A stretch of 64,000 nt of DNA from Micromonospora trifolii (GCF_022229005.1 NZ_JAKKFD010000066.1:231296-295295), one strand, 5' to 3'; positions 35,808 to 44,229 are shown, numbered from the stretch's first letter. Notes: a model not told the origin generated them from the letters alone. Program-made: numbers and translations.

Positions 35808-36542
35808 ATGGATTCCCTCCTTGATGGTGCGATCCGCATCAACGACATCGAAGTGCGTGCGCACGGTGGGCTGTCTACCCCGGAGAACCTGGAAGACGGC
35901 GTCATCTACATCCACAAGGATGCGGACTTCATCGAGCGCGAAAACGCGGTGCTCGACCGGGCGCACACGCGACGGATGGTCGAGATCGGCCTGCTGCACG
36001 GCGGCGACGCGATCTACTGGACCGAGCGTCACCAGCTCGAACGTCTCTGTGCGATCGACATCGAGAAGACGCCGTCACTGGCGGACTACATCAAGCGGAA
36101 TTCCCTGGAAGACCGGATTCGTCTGCATAGCGGTGTTTCCCAGGACGACCACGCGGCGCTCTCCGCCATCATCGCCGAGGACTTCGACGGCGAGCCGATC
36201 GATGCGGTTATCGACGACGCGTCGCATTTCTACGGCGAGACGCGCGCGACGTTCGAGTCGGTGTTCCCATTTCTCCGGCCCGGCGGTGCGTACATCATCG
36301 AGGACTGGGCGTGGGGTCACACCCACGACTGGCCGGAAGAGCTGATGGCCGAGCTGCCGCTGATGTCGCCGCTGCTGAGCGAGCTGATGCTGATTGTCGC
36401 CCACATGACTGACGTCATCCGCAGCATCGAGGTCGACCGGAACTTCGCCGTGGTCTGGCGTGGAGATCATTCACTTCCGACGGATGGCTCCTTCCGGCTG
36501 GCCGACCACATGCGTACGCGCGGTTTCACCATCGCGCTGTAG
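35808..36542 (+). CDS. Class I SAM-dependent methyltransferase, sugar O-methyltransferase type
   Basis: 244 aa. A SAM-binding start (MVEIGLLHGGDAIYWTERH), an acidic loop (LCAIDIEKTPS) and the downstream segment AVIDDASHFYGETRATFES with LRPGGAYIIEDW resemble the Methyltransf_24 / TylE-MycE-like O-methyltransferases that act on sugars of macrolides. In TylE/MycE-type enzymes Asp and His residues of this IDDxSH segment bind a metal. A role in methylating the deoxysugar or cyclitol is likely, but the acceptor is not known. Confidence 0.78.
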   Translation: MDSLLDGAIRINDIEVRAHGGLSTPENLEDGVIYIHKDADFIERENAVLDRAHTRRMVEIGLLHGGDAIYWTERHQLERLCAIDIEKTPSLADYIKRNSLEDRIRLHSGVSQDDHAALSAIIAEDFDGEPIDAVIDDASHFYGETRATFESVFPFLRPGGAYIIEDWAWGHTHDWPEELMAELPLMSPLLSELMLIVAHMTDVIRSIEVDRNFAVVWRGDHSLPTDGSFRLADHMRTRGFTIAL

Positions 36543-36681
36543 CGCTCGCCGGAGTGGCCGGGATCGAGGCCAGCCGGATGATCGCCGAGAGCGCTCGGTC
36601 GTTGATGCCCTTCTGGGCGGTGTGGGCGGGTCTCGCCGGCCGCTGCCGCACGCGACCGGGCGGCCCGGCGGGCACTCCGTT

Positions 36682-36687
36682 TATACT
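36682..36687 (+). promoter_or_regulatory. -10 box of a leaderless erm transcript
   Basis: TATACT, the best -10 box in the region, ends 6 bases before GTG 36694. Confidence 0.6.
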
Positions 36688-36693
36688 GGCCAC

Positions 36694-37638
36694 GTGGCTG
36701 ATCCACGGGGTGGCGGGATGAGGCGGGGTGGCGGGATGAGGCCCGGCCCCGGCGCTCCTGACCGCTACCACGAGCTGAGTGAACGTGACGTCCGGCAGCG
36801 TGAGCTCTCGCAGAACCTTCTGCGGGGCCGCGCGGCCGCCGAGGAGTTCCTGGACCGGGTGGACCTCGGGCCGGACGATCTCTGCGTCGAGGTGGGCGCC
36901 GGCGACGGAGTGATCACCGAACCGCTCGCCCGGATGTGTGGCGAGGTGGTTGCCTATGAGCTGGATGATCGTCTGGCCGAGCGGCTGAAGGATCGGCTGC
37001 GCAACGCTCCCAACGTGCACATCCTGGTCGGCGACTTCCTCGACGCGTGGCCGCCGACCGTACCGTTCCAACTGGTCGGCAATGTGCCGTTCTCGATCAC
37101 CAGCGCCATCGTCGATTGGGGTCTGAACGCGGAGCAGATGATGGCGACGACCATCATCACCCAGCTTGAGTACGCGAAGAAGCGGACCGGCGCCTACGGG
37201 CGGTGGAGTCTGGTCACCGTCAGCAGCTGGCCAACCTTCCGATGGGAACTGCGCGGTGTGATCTCGCGGACCCAGTTCCGGCCGGTTCCCCGGGTCGACG
37301 CCGGGGTCCTGCACATCGAACGCCGGCCCGAGCTGCTCATCTCGCCGGGTAGCTATCCCCGCTACCTGCGCATGGTCGAGCTGGCCTTCGGCGGGGTCGG
37401 TGGTTCGGTGCATGCTTCGTTGCGGCGTCTGTACTCCACGCCCGTGCTGGATGCTGCGTTCTCCGCGGCGCGGATCGACCGCTCCGTCGTGGTGGCGTTC
37501 GTGCACCCGGACCAATGGATCGATCTGCACAACGCGCTGGAGAGCCGCGGCCGAGGCTCGCGACGGGATCATCGCGATGGGAGCTCGCGCCGTCAGCAGG
37601 GTGGCCGATCGGGGTCCACGCGGCGTCGGCGGTCCTAG
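36694..37638 (+). CDS. erm: Erm-type 23S rRNA adenine-N6 methyltransferase
   Basis: Self-resistance enzyme that methylates the macrolide-binding adenine of 23S rRNA (A2058 in E. coli numbering). Motifs ELSERDVRQRELSQNLL, the SAM site VEVGAGDGVITEPLA, an acidic YELDDRLAE and the catalytic NVPFSITSAIVD identify the Erm/KsgA family, and the wording fits Erm. The C-terminus is a basic, Arg-rich tail as in ErmE and other producer enzymes. I start at GTG 36694, 6 bases after a TATACT box. An 18-base tandem repeat early in the gene encodes RGGGMR twice. Length 314 aa. Confidence 0.88.
   Translation: MADPRGGGMRRGGGMRPGPGAPDRYHELSERDVRQRELSQNLLRGRAAAEEFLDRVDLGPDDLCVEVGAGDGVITEPLARMCGEVVAYELDDRLAERLKDRLRNAPNVHILVGDFLDAWPPTVPFQLVGNVPFSITSAIVDWGLNAEQMMATTIITQLEYAKKRTGAYGRWSLVTVSSWPTFRWELRGVISRTQFRPVPRVDAGVLHIERRPELLISPGSYPRYLRMVELAFGGVGGSVHASLRRLYSTPVLDAAFSAARIDRSVVVAFVHPDQWIDLHNALESRGRGSRRDHRDGSSRRQQGGRSGSTRRRRS
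36706..36741 (+). repeat. 18-bp tandem repeat at the start of erm
   Basis: The unit GGGGTGGCGGGATGAGGC occurs twice in tandem, in frame. Each copy offers an ATG that could also serve as a translation start. Confidence 0.8.
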
Positions 37639-38058
37639 GTAGCGCGAACGCCGCGTCGGCACGATCTGCTGACGTTCGGTCTCGCTCGCGCTGATCGGCA
37701 GCGGGCGCGGCGCGGTCCGGAATCCCTGTGGTCGGAAATCCGGCAGAAATCCGGGTGCCGCTGCGCCCCCACCGGCGCCGAACCAGTTCTGCACGATCAA
37801 CAGATATCTATCCACCGCCGCGAACCACGGCATCCACCTCTTCGAAGCCCTCGCCATGCTCGCCGAGGGCGACCCCATGGATGCCCGGTACCGCGTAACC
37901 GCACCTCGGTCAACCGGATACCTAACAAGATACGGTCCGTCAACCGTCCACAGGTGAGACACTGTGCATCGTCGTCGATAGTCGTAGCACTTCCGTGTGG
38001 CGTGTACCGTCGTGTACGGTCCTGACCGAGTCGAGTTTGGACGACCGCGGGGGTCAAT
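37639..38058. other. 420-bp gap between erm and luxE
   Basis: Holds the transposase remnant and, at its right end, the presumed luxE promoter region. A small inverted pair ACCGT/ACGGT and several CGTGT repeats lie at about 38,000-38,025. No intact gene is seen. Confidence 0.5.
37781..37898 (+). pseudogene. Decayed IS66-like transposase C-terminus
   Basis: One frame reads NQFCTINRYLSTAANHGIHL followed by FEALAMLAEGDP, the wording of the C-terminal tail of actinobacterial IS66-family transposases. Removing one base near 37,877 would restore the usual ending DPWMPGTA and a stop, so a frameshift is present. No upstream transposase domain, terminal repeats or passenger genes remain. Confidence 0.5.
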
Positions 38059-39288
38059 GTGGTACTTAAAGTTCCGGCTGATGACGGTCTGTCTGCTTTG
38101 GAGCAAGCGGGCCGTGCTGTTGCTACCGCCGGGGCAGCTGGATCCGGGTCCGTGTTCACCCAGAATCTCGCGCCTGTTTCGCTGATTGATTCCGTCGTTT
38201 TCGGTGACCATGACTGGCTCGAGAACAGCGTCGAGTGGCAGGCTGACCTGCGGTTGGAGCTCGTCCGTGAGGCGTTCGCGCACCACTTGGCGTCCTGTCC
38301 CCAATACGCGTCTTTCGCCGACCGTAAAGGCGTGACGGCCGAGCACATTCAGACCGTCGACGATCTGGTCCGCATTCCGCAGTTGCCGACTTCGGTTTTC
38401 AAAAGGCAGCGTGTACTAAGTGTCCCGCCCGATGAAATCGTGATGAACTTCACGAGCAGTGGGACCTCAGGGACCAAAAGTGTCATTCATCGTGACGGAG
38501 TCACGCTGCACCGACTCTGCGGCATGATGCGGTCGGACAGTCCGCTATTCGGCAATTATCTCGACGGCATGGACGAGACGAACAGCACGATCATCAACCT
38601 CGGCCCGTCCCGTAGCGATTCTGGGAACGTCTGGTTCAGCTATGTGATGAGTCTGCTGGAGCAGATGGCGCCGATGCAGAGCTATGTCGTGGGTTCCGAC
38701 CTACTTCTCAAAGAAGCCGTGGACGACGTCCGCCGGTCACTTGTCGAGATGGACAAGGTGTTCGTGGTCGGTCCACCGTTCCTGGTGTCCGACTTCTGCC
38801 AAGAGGTCATCGGCGCGGGCGCACCACTTGAGGGTGGCGACTCCCTGTTCGTGTTCACCGGCGGTGGATGGAAGAACCGCGAGTCGGAGCGGATGGACCG
38901 GCACGAGTTCAACAAGGTGGTCGGCGAGGCGCTGAGCCTGGCTGACCCCCTGCAGATCCGCGATGTGTTCAACCAGGTCGAGCTCAACACACTGCTCGTC
39001 GAGTGTGAGCATCACCGGAAGCACGTGCCGCCGTGGGTGCATGCGTTCACCCGCGACCCGGTGACATTCGAGCCGCTGCCCGACGGGGAGGCCGGCGTCC
39101 TGTGTTTCTCCGACGCCACAGCTAAGAGCTATCCCTGCTTCCTGGTGGGCGACGACGTCGCCCGCGTGCTGTCCGGCGTCTGTGACTGTGGTCGGCCGGG
39201 CGTCACGATGGAACTAGTGCGCCGCCTTCGGGGGTCTTCGCATGCAGGTTGTGCCGAAACCATCAGATCCACAGTGCAAGCCGACTGA
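38059..39288 (+). CDS. luxE: LuxE-type acyl-protein synthetase
   Basis: In luminous bacteria LuxE activates a fatty acid with ATP and holds the acyl group on a cysteine near its C-terminus before passing it to LuxC. This protein (409 aa) follows Vibrio LuxE over nearly its whole length: PTSVFK, MNFTSSGTSGTKS, NLGPSRSDSGNVWFSYVMSL, VFTGGGWKN, IRDVFNQVELNT and RKHVPPWV. Cys398 in SSHAGCAET sits where the acyl-carrying Cys364 of LuxE does. About 30 extra N-terminal residues depend on GTG 38059, which has a GGGGG tract 5 bases upstream; GTG 38152 is possible. GC content is visibly lower than in neighbouring chromosome. Confidence 0.92.
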   Translation: MVLKVPADDGLSALEQAGRAVATAGAAGSGSVFTQNLAPVSLIDSVVFGDHDWLENSVEWQADLRLELVREAFAHHLASCPQYASFADRKGVTAEHIQTVDDLVRIPQLPTSVFKRQRVLSVPPDEIVMNFTSSGTSGTKSVIHRDGVTLHRLCGMMRSDSPLFGNYLDGMDETNSTIINLGPSRSDSGNVWFSYVMSLLEQMAPMQSYVVGSDLLLKEAVDDVRRSLVEMDKVFVVGPPFLVSDFCQEVIGAGAPLEGGDSLFVFTGGGWKNRESERMDRHEFNKVVGEALSLADPLQIRDVFNQVELNTLLVECEHHRKHVPPWVHAFTRDPVTFEPLPDGEAGVLCFSDATAKSYPCFLVGDDVARVLSGVCDCGRPGVTMELVRRLRGSSHAGCAETIRSTVQAD

Positions 39289-39411
39289 CGAGATGCCGAA
39301 TCAGCCCTGGGGCGCGGATACGCGCCGGGCTACCGCCGCCGCTTAGGAACGGATGGCTGGCGGTCTTCCACCATTCTTCCTGTACCAGCGAGAGCAAGGT
39401 GCCCTGCAGCC

Positions 39412-40332
39412 ATGAAAACGGAACGCCTCGACGCCTGGACGTCTGAGGGGCGACGCGTCGCGGTCTGGCGCAGTGCCCCGGAGGATTTCGCTCCGGATGC
39501 CCCTATCGTCGTGATGAGCCCTGGGTTCGCCCGGAGGATGCGCGACGTCGGAAGTATCGCGCTGTGCCTCGTCGGCAACGGTGCGATCGTCTACCGGTTC
39601 GACTCCATCGACCACATCGGCCTGAGCGATGGCGACATCAGGAACTTCACACTCACGGGTATGCGGCAGAGCATGATCGCGGCTATCGAGCTGGCGCGCG
39701 CGACCGAGAACCGACGCGGAGTCCGGCTGGTGGCCATGAGTCTCGCCAATCTTGCCGCCTACCAGGTCGCCGCCGAAGACAAGGACATCGAGCGGATCAT
39801 GGCGCTCTCCGGCGTCGTCGACGGTCACCGGACCATCACTGAGGTCACCGGTCGCGACTACCTGTCGATGGCCCGGGAGGAACTCCCGGCGATCCTTCCG
39901 GTCATGGGGCACGACGTGGACCCGGTGCCGTTGTGGACCGACTCGCGCGAAACGCGCTGCCTGTCGTACGAGCGCACCATCAGATCCCTCAAGGCGATCT
40001 CCGCTCCGGTGGCGAACTGCGTTGCCGAAGGCGATCCTTGGGTCGATGTAGGTGAGTGCACGACCGCCTACACCGATGGCGACGGCGGCGAGCGGCTGGT
40101 CATCAAGTTGCCATACTCCGGACACGATCTGGGCCGGAATCCGGTCGCCGTGATGACCATCCTGGAGCGGATGGCGAGCCTCGCCATCGGCAATGGGCCG
40201 ATGCACGACGCAGACCCGCAGGCCGTGTTGATGCCGACCTTCGACGCGGTCCTCGAGGCGCGGATCGCCGAGCGGCAGCAGGACTTCAGCGAGCAGCGGG
40301 CAGCGAAGACCGAGGGGAGCCCGGCGGTATGA
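39412..40332 (+). CDS. luxD: LuxD-type acyltransferase (myristoyl-ACP thioesterase class)
   Basis: LuxD diverts acyl groups from acyl-ACP to supply fatty acid to LuxE. The 306-aa protein shows clear LuxD wording: SPGFARRM, YRFDSIDHIGLSDGDIRNFT, LSMAREELPAIL and SGHDLGRNP. The catalytic triad is intact: Ser110 (VAMSLAN), Asp208 (EGDPWVD) and His238 (SGHDLG), matching Ser114, Asp211 and His241 of V. harveyi LuxD. Its end overlaps luxC by 4 bases (ATGA), so the two are translationally coupled. Confidence 0.92.
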   Translation: MKTERLDAWTSEGRRVAVWRSAPEDFAPDAPIVVMSPGFARRMRDVGSIALCLVGNGAIVYRFDSIDHIGLSDGDIRNFTLTGMRQSMIAAIELARATENRRGVRLVAMSLANLAAYQVAAEDKDIERIMALSGVVDGHRTITEVTGRDYLSMAREELPAILPVMGHDVDPVPLWTDSRETRCLSYERTIRSLKAISAPVANCVAEGDPWVDVGECTTAYTDGDGGERLVIKLPYSGHDLGRNPVAVMTILERMASLAIGNGPMHDADPQAVLMPTFDAVLEARIAERQQDFSEQRAAKTEGSPAV

Positions 40333-41798
40333 ACCAGTCTGAAGAGGGAAAACCTGCTCCTCGCCTGAAACTGCCGTTCATCGTCGGGGGTAAGCGCTAC
40401 GTCGCACCGGGTGAGCAGCAGGTCCTGCGTACCGAAGATCGGTGCGAGGTGATCCTGCCGGCATTCACTGCCGACGTGAAGTCGAAGATCGACGGCCTGG
40501 ACCGCAACCTGCTGCGGGACGTGCCGATCCAGGACATCATCGCTTTCCTCAACCGGGTTGGCCGGAACTGGCGCAGCAGCGAGTACAGCCGTCGCCGGCT
40601 TTTCATCGCGCAGCTGCAGATGGTCCTCGGGTACTCGGAGGAGGCGGCCGAGCACGAGGCGGACTGGATCGGCGTCCTGTTCACTTCGCACGCGCGCATG
40701 CTCGATCTGCTGGACATCGAGCTGGGCAGCCGGTTCATCCTGGATGAGTGGGTGCGGTCCGACGAGGCCATGGTGCATGCGTACCCGGTCGGCCGTGTCA
40801 CGCACGTGCTGCCGGGCAACGTGCCATCGTCCACGGTCATCTCGCTTCTGCGTGCCCTGCTGACCAAGAACATCTCGGTGCTGAAGGTGGCCTCCGGCGA
40901 CCCGGTGACCGCCCTCTCGCTCGCGCTCAGCCTGATCGAGCTGGATGCCAGCCACCCCGTGACCAGGGCCGTGACAGTGGCTTACTGGCCGGAGGACAAC
41001 GAACTGGGCGCCGAGTTGATCCGGTCGTCGGACGGGGTCGTCGCCTGGGGCTCGGCCATTGCGGTCCAGCGTGCGAAGGAGCGTTGCGGTGCCGAGGCGT
41101 CCTTCACACCGTTCGGGCCGAAACGGAGTCTTGCCCTTGTCGGCCGTGGCGCCGACCCGCACAAGGCGGCCCTCGGCGTCGCGCATGACGCCAGTCTCTA
41201 CGACCAAGCCGCCTGCTTCTCCGTGCAGGAGGTCTTCGTCGAAGGCGACCTGGAGCCGTTCCTGACCGAGTTGGACGCCGGCCTGCGCCGCTACGAGTCC
41301 CTGCTGCCCCCGCGCAAGCTGAGCACGGACGAACTCGCCTACCTCAATGGGCGGCGTCTCGACCAGGAGTTCGCCGGCGGCAAGCTTTACGCCACCGCCT
41401 CCCGTGCGGCCATCTTCGTCGCCCCGGCCGATGCGCAGCTCGACCCACCGTTGGAGGCGCCGTTGCAGCGCACGGTGATCGTTCGCCCAGTCAAAGACCT
41501 GGTCGAGGCGCTTGCACATGTGGATGAAGGGGTACAGACCGTCGCAGTGGCCCCGTGGGACGTGATCGCGGAGCACCGTGACGAACTGGCGAAGCGCCGC
41601 GTCTCCCGGATCGTTGAGCTGGGTCTCAACAACGTGTTCCGGATCGGTGGAACGCATGACGGGATGCGGCCGCTCCAGCGTCTCGTCCGGTACGTCTCGC
41701 ACGAGGCGCCTGCGCGCGAGTTCCCCAAGGGAATGGTCCTGCCGCTGGACCAGACGAAGATTCTCGAGAACAAGAGCTTCCAAGATGTCGTCTTCTGA
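40329..41798 (+). CDS. luxC: LuxC-type fatty acyl reductase
   Basis: LuxC reduces an acyl group, held first on its own cysteine, to a fatty aldehyde using NADPH. This 489-aa protein matches LuxC throughout: NRVGRNWRSSEYSRRR, LPGNVPSSTVISLLRALLT, VVAWGSAIAV, GVAHDASLYDQAACFSVQ and GGTHDGMRPLQRLVRYVSHE. Cys296 in DQAACFS is the acyl-accepting cysteine (Cys286 in Vibrio). ATG 40329 overlaps the luxD stop. LuxE, LuxD and LuxC together make up the complete lux fatty acid reductase complex. Confidence 0.93.
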   Translation: MNQSEEGKPAPRLKLPFIVGGKRYVAPGEQQVLRTEDRCEVILPAFTADVKSKIDGLDRNLLRDVPIQDIIAFLNRVGRNWRSSEYSRRRLFIAQLQMVLGYSEEAAEHEADWIGVLFTSHARMLDLLDIELGSRFILDEWVRSDEAMVHAYPVGRVTHVLPGNVPSSTVISLLRALLTKNISVLKVASGDPVTALSLALSLIELDASHPVTRAVTVAYWPEDNELGAELIRSSDGVVAWGSAIAVQRAKERCGAEASFTPFGPKRSLALVGRGADPHKAALGVAHDASLYDQAACFSVQEVFVEGDLEPFLTELDAGLRRYESLLPPRKLSTDELAYLNGRRLDQEFAGGKLYATASRAAIFVAPADAQLDPPLEAPLQRTVIVRPVKDLVEALAHVDEGVQTVAVAPWDVIAEHRDELAKRRVSRIVELGLNNVFRIGGTHDGMRPLQRLVRYVSHEAPAREFPKGMVLPLDQTKILENKSFQDVVF

Positions 41799-41882
41799 CG
41801 GCAGTTGCTCGAGGACGACAGCGCGCCGTGCGGGCTGCGGCGATGACGCGACTCACGACACCAGTGGACGGGAGACCGTGGG

Positions 41883-42995
41883 ATGACCATGCGGTGGCGG
41901 ATTCCTGCCGTGTGCGACCGGTCGTACGAGATTCGCGTGTCGGATTTTCTTCTGGAGCCCGGCAACGACGGCCTTCTTGGTGCTGGCCGGACGTCCGGCC
42001 GGCGCTTCTTCATCCTCGACGCCGGGGTGGCCGAGCACTGGCAGGCGCCGCTGCAGAATTACCTGGCAGCTCGTGGTATCGACGCTGGCTTCTTCGTCGT
42101 GCCGGGTGGCGAGCAGGCGAAGAACATGGAGACGGTCGGCGCGGTTCTTGGTGAGCTGCGCCGATTCGGCCTGGACCGGCGGACCGAACCGATCATCGTG
42201 GTGGGCGGCGGGGCGGTTCTCGACCTGGGCGGTTTCGCCGCAAGCGTGTATCGGCGCGGGGTGCCGTGGTTGCGGGTGCCGACGACCCTGTTCGGCTACG
42301 TCGCGCTGTCGGCTGCCGTCCGGTGCGGGGTGAACGCCGGTGGGGCCGCGAATCTGATCGCATCGAGCTATGCCCCCAAGCTGGTGTTGCTCGACCGGAG
42401 TTTCCTGTCCTCGCTGCCGTCTCGAGAGATCGCCGGTGGGCTGGGCAAACTGCTGGAACTCGGGCTGCTGCACGACGCCGAGCTTTTCACCGCCCTGGAA
42501 TCCGGCGCGGAGACCCACGTGACCCGGAAACTGCAGGATGACGCCGGTCGGGTGGTCTTGGGCCGGGCGATCGACCTGCAACTGCGGCAGCCGTACGCGG
42601 GCACCGATCCGTCGTTCGCCGCAGCCTTCGCTGGGTTCGCCGACGGCGCCACCGTCCGGCACGGTGAGGCCACTGCGCTGAGTGCGCGGTTGTCGGCGAC
42701 GATCTCGGCGCACCGGGGGATGCTTCCCCCGGACGAGTTGATCCGCGTTGAGAGGCTCGGCCGGCGACTGGGGCTGCCTGCCATCGTTCCCGACATTTCG
42801 GCGCGGGTGCTGCATGACGCGCTGGGCCGGTCAGGTGTGCTGTTGCCGCGCTGCGTTGGTGCCGGTCAGTTTGTCCGCGACGTCACGATGGCCGAGGTTG
42901 CCCTGGCACTGGATGCCATGCGGCAGGACCACAGCGGTGCTGGTTGGACTGTCGACTCAGCTACGGCCGACGCCGAGGGCGCGGGACGACGATGA
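41883..42995 (+). CDS. Degenerate sugar phosphate cyclase (DHQ-synthase-like pseudoenzyme)
   Basis: 370 aa with the overall 3-dehydroquinate synthase fold and NAD site (VVGGGAVLDLGGF; RVPTTLFGYV). Key catalytic residues are lost: the VDxS-x-G-x-K motif reads VALSAAVRC, the GKN lysine is Ala (GGAANL), the zinc ligand Glu and the following Lys have swapped to Lys and Glu (GLGKLLE where active enzymes have xxxEILK), and the His of GHTF is Pro (TDPSFAAAF). Only the His of RHGEAT remains. It precedes an intact paralogue by 22 bases and may be a structural partner (inference). GGGAG precedes ATG 41883. Confidence 0.82.
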   Translation: MTMRWRIPAVCDRSYEIRVSDFLLEPGNDGLLGAGRTSGRRFFILDAGVAEHWQAPLQNYLAARGIDAGFFVVPGGEQAKNMETVGAVLGELRRFGLDRRTEPIIVVGGGAVLDLGGFAASVYRRGVPWLRVPTTLFGYVALSAAVRCGVNAGGAANLIASSYAPKLVLLDRSFLSSLPSREIAGGLGKLLELGLLHDAELFTALESGAETHVTRKLQDDAGRVVLGRAIDLQLRQPYAGTDPSFAAAFAGFADGATVRHGEATALSARLSATISAHRGMLPPDELIRVERLGRRLGLPAIVPDISARVLHDALGRSGVLLPRCVGAGQFVRDVTMAEVALALDAMRQDHSGAGWTVDSATADAEGAGRR

Positions 42996-43017
42996 TCGAC
43001 GATTGGACGGACAGCGC

Positions 43018-44229
43018 ATGTCGCCGTTGAATTCGGTGAACGAGGCAGGGGGCCGGCTCCGTACGGTGCCCGGTCGCGCCGACATCTTCCGCAGCGGCAT
43101 CGCTGATCTGCCGGGATCCGGCCTCACCTGGCAGGTGCCCTTCCATGACGGTGCCACGTACACGATCGAGGTGGCCGAGCCGTTCTGCGACCCGGGCAAT
43201 CTGGCGTTGCTGCGCAGCGGCGTCTCCTCCGATCGCCGGTTGATCGTCTGGGACTCCAACGTGCCGCCCGCCTGGCACGACGCCGTCCGTGCCTACTTCA
43301 CGCACCACGGCGTGACGGCCGACTTCATCGCGATTGAGGGCGGAGAATCCTGCAAGACACTGGAGACCTCGACGAGGTTGGTCTCCGCGTTCCACCAGCG
43401 GGGACTGGACCCCGGCCGCGAGTCGATCGTCGCCATCGGTGGCGGTGCGCTGCTGGACGTGGTGGGGTTTGCCGGCAGCATCTTCCGGGGCGGGATCCCG
43501 GTCGTCCGGGTTCCGACCACGCTGCTGGGCTACGTGGACGCCTCCGTCGGTATCAAGACCGGCGTGAACTTCACCGGCGGAAAGAATCTGCTCGGTACGT
43601 TCACCCCGCCGCACTCGGTGCTGTTGGATCGGGGATTCTTCAGCTCTCTGACCGGTTATTCCTGGACGGGCGGGTTCGGCGAGATCCTGAAGCTGGGACT
43701 CGGTTGCGACAAGACCATCTTTGAGATGCTCGAACGGGGTGCACCGTCGTTTGTGCGGACCCGGATGAGCGACGATGAGGGCCAGGCGCTCCTGTACCGC
43801 TCGATCGATGTGATGCTGCGCGAGCTCAGCGGAAACATCTACGAGGGCGACCTGACCAGGACGGTGGACCTCGGCCACACGTTCTCCCAGGCGTTCGAGA
43901 TGGGTGACTCGGCGATAGGGCACGGCCACGCGGTCGTCGTCGACCTGCTGATCTCCTCGGCGATTTCGGTCGGCCGCAGCATGATGCCCGTCGGGGAGTT
44001 CGACCGCTTGGTGGCCCTCACCGCCGACCTGGGGCTTCCGTTGGCGCCACCCATCATCGACCTCGAGGCGATGTGGGCGTCCTTGTTGGAGCGTATGCAG
44101 CATCGCAGTGAGCGCCAGCGGACCCCGATCCCGACGGAAATAGGCTACTGCGAATTTGTTGACGATCTCAGTAGCGCGGAGATCGAAGCCGCACTGAACC
44201 GCGTCCTGGCAGCTCGGCCGCGAAAGTAG
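43018..44229 (+). CDS. Sugar phosphate cyclase, 2-epi-5-epi-valiolone synthase-like
   Basis: 403 aa. Converts a sugar 7-phosphate to a cyclitol with NAD and zinc. NAD site AIGGGALLDVVGFAG; catalytic VDASVGIKTGVN and GGKNLLGTF; zinc ligands Glu in GGFGEILKLG, His in DLGHTFSQAFEM and His in GHGHAVVVD. Asp before GHTF and loss of the second His (HTFSQ rather than HTFGH) resemble 2-epi-5-epi-valiolone synthases more than DHQ synthase, as does PPHSVLLDRGF. HGHAV replaces the usual HGEAV, so product assignment is tentative. GGACGG stands before ATG 43018. Confidence 0.82.
   Translation: MSPLNSVNEAGGRLRTVPGRADIFRSGIADLPGSGLTWQVPFHDGATYTIEVAEPFCDPGNLALLRSGVSSDRRLIVWDSNVPPAWHDAVRAYFTHHGVTADFIAIEGGESCKTLETSTRLVSAFHQRGLDPGRESIVAIGGGALLDVVGFAGSIFRGGIPVVRVPTTLLGYVDASVGIKTGVNFTGGKNLLGTFTPPHSVLLDRGFFSSLTGYSWTGGFGEILKLGLGCDKTIFEMLERGAPSFVRTRMSDDEGQALLYRSIDVMLRELSGNIYEGDLTRTVDLGHTFSQAFEMGDSAIGHGHAVVVDLLISSAISVGRSMMPVGEFDRLVALTADLGLPLAPPIIDLEAMWASLLERMQHRSERQRTPIPTEIGYCEFVDDLSSAEIEAALNRVLAARPRK

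Noticed and set aside
40068..41783. A 571-codon minus-strand open frame
   Set aside because: Antisense of luxC and the end of luxD; no domain likeness, while the plus strand has clear LuxC motifs.
41883..44229. Either cyclase as a housekeeping 3-dehydroquinate synthase (aroB)
   Set aside because: The first lacks catalytic residues; the second has valiolone-synthase-like substitutions, and no shikimate genes are near.
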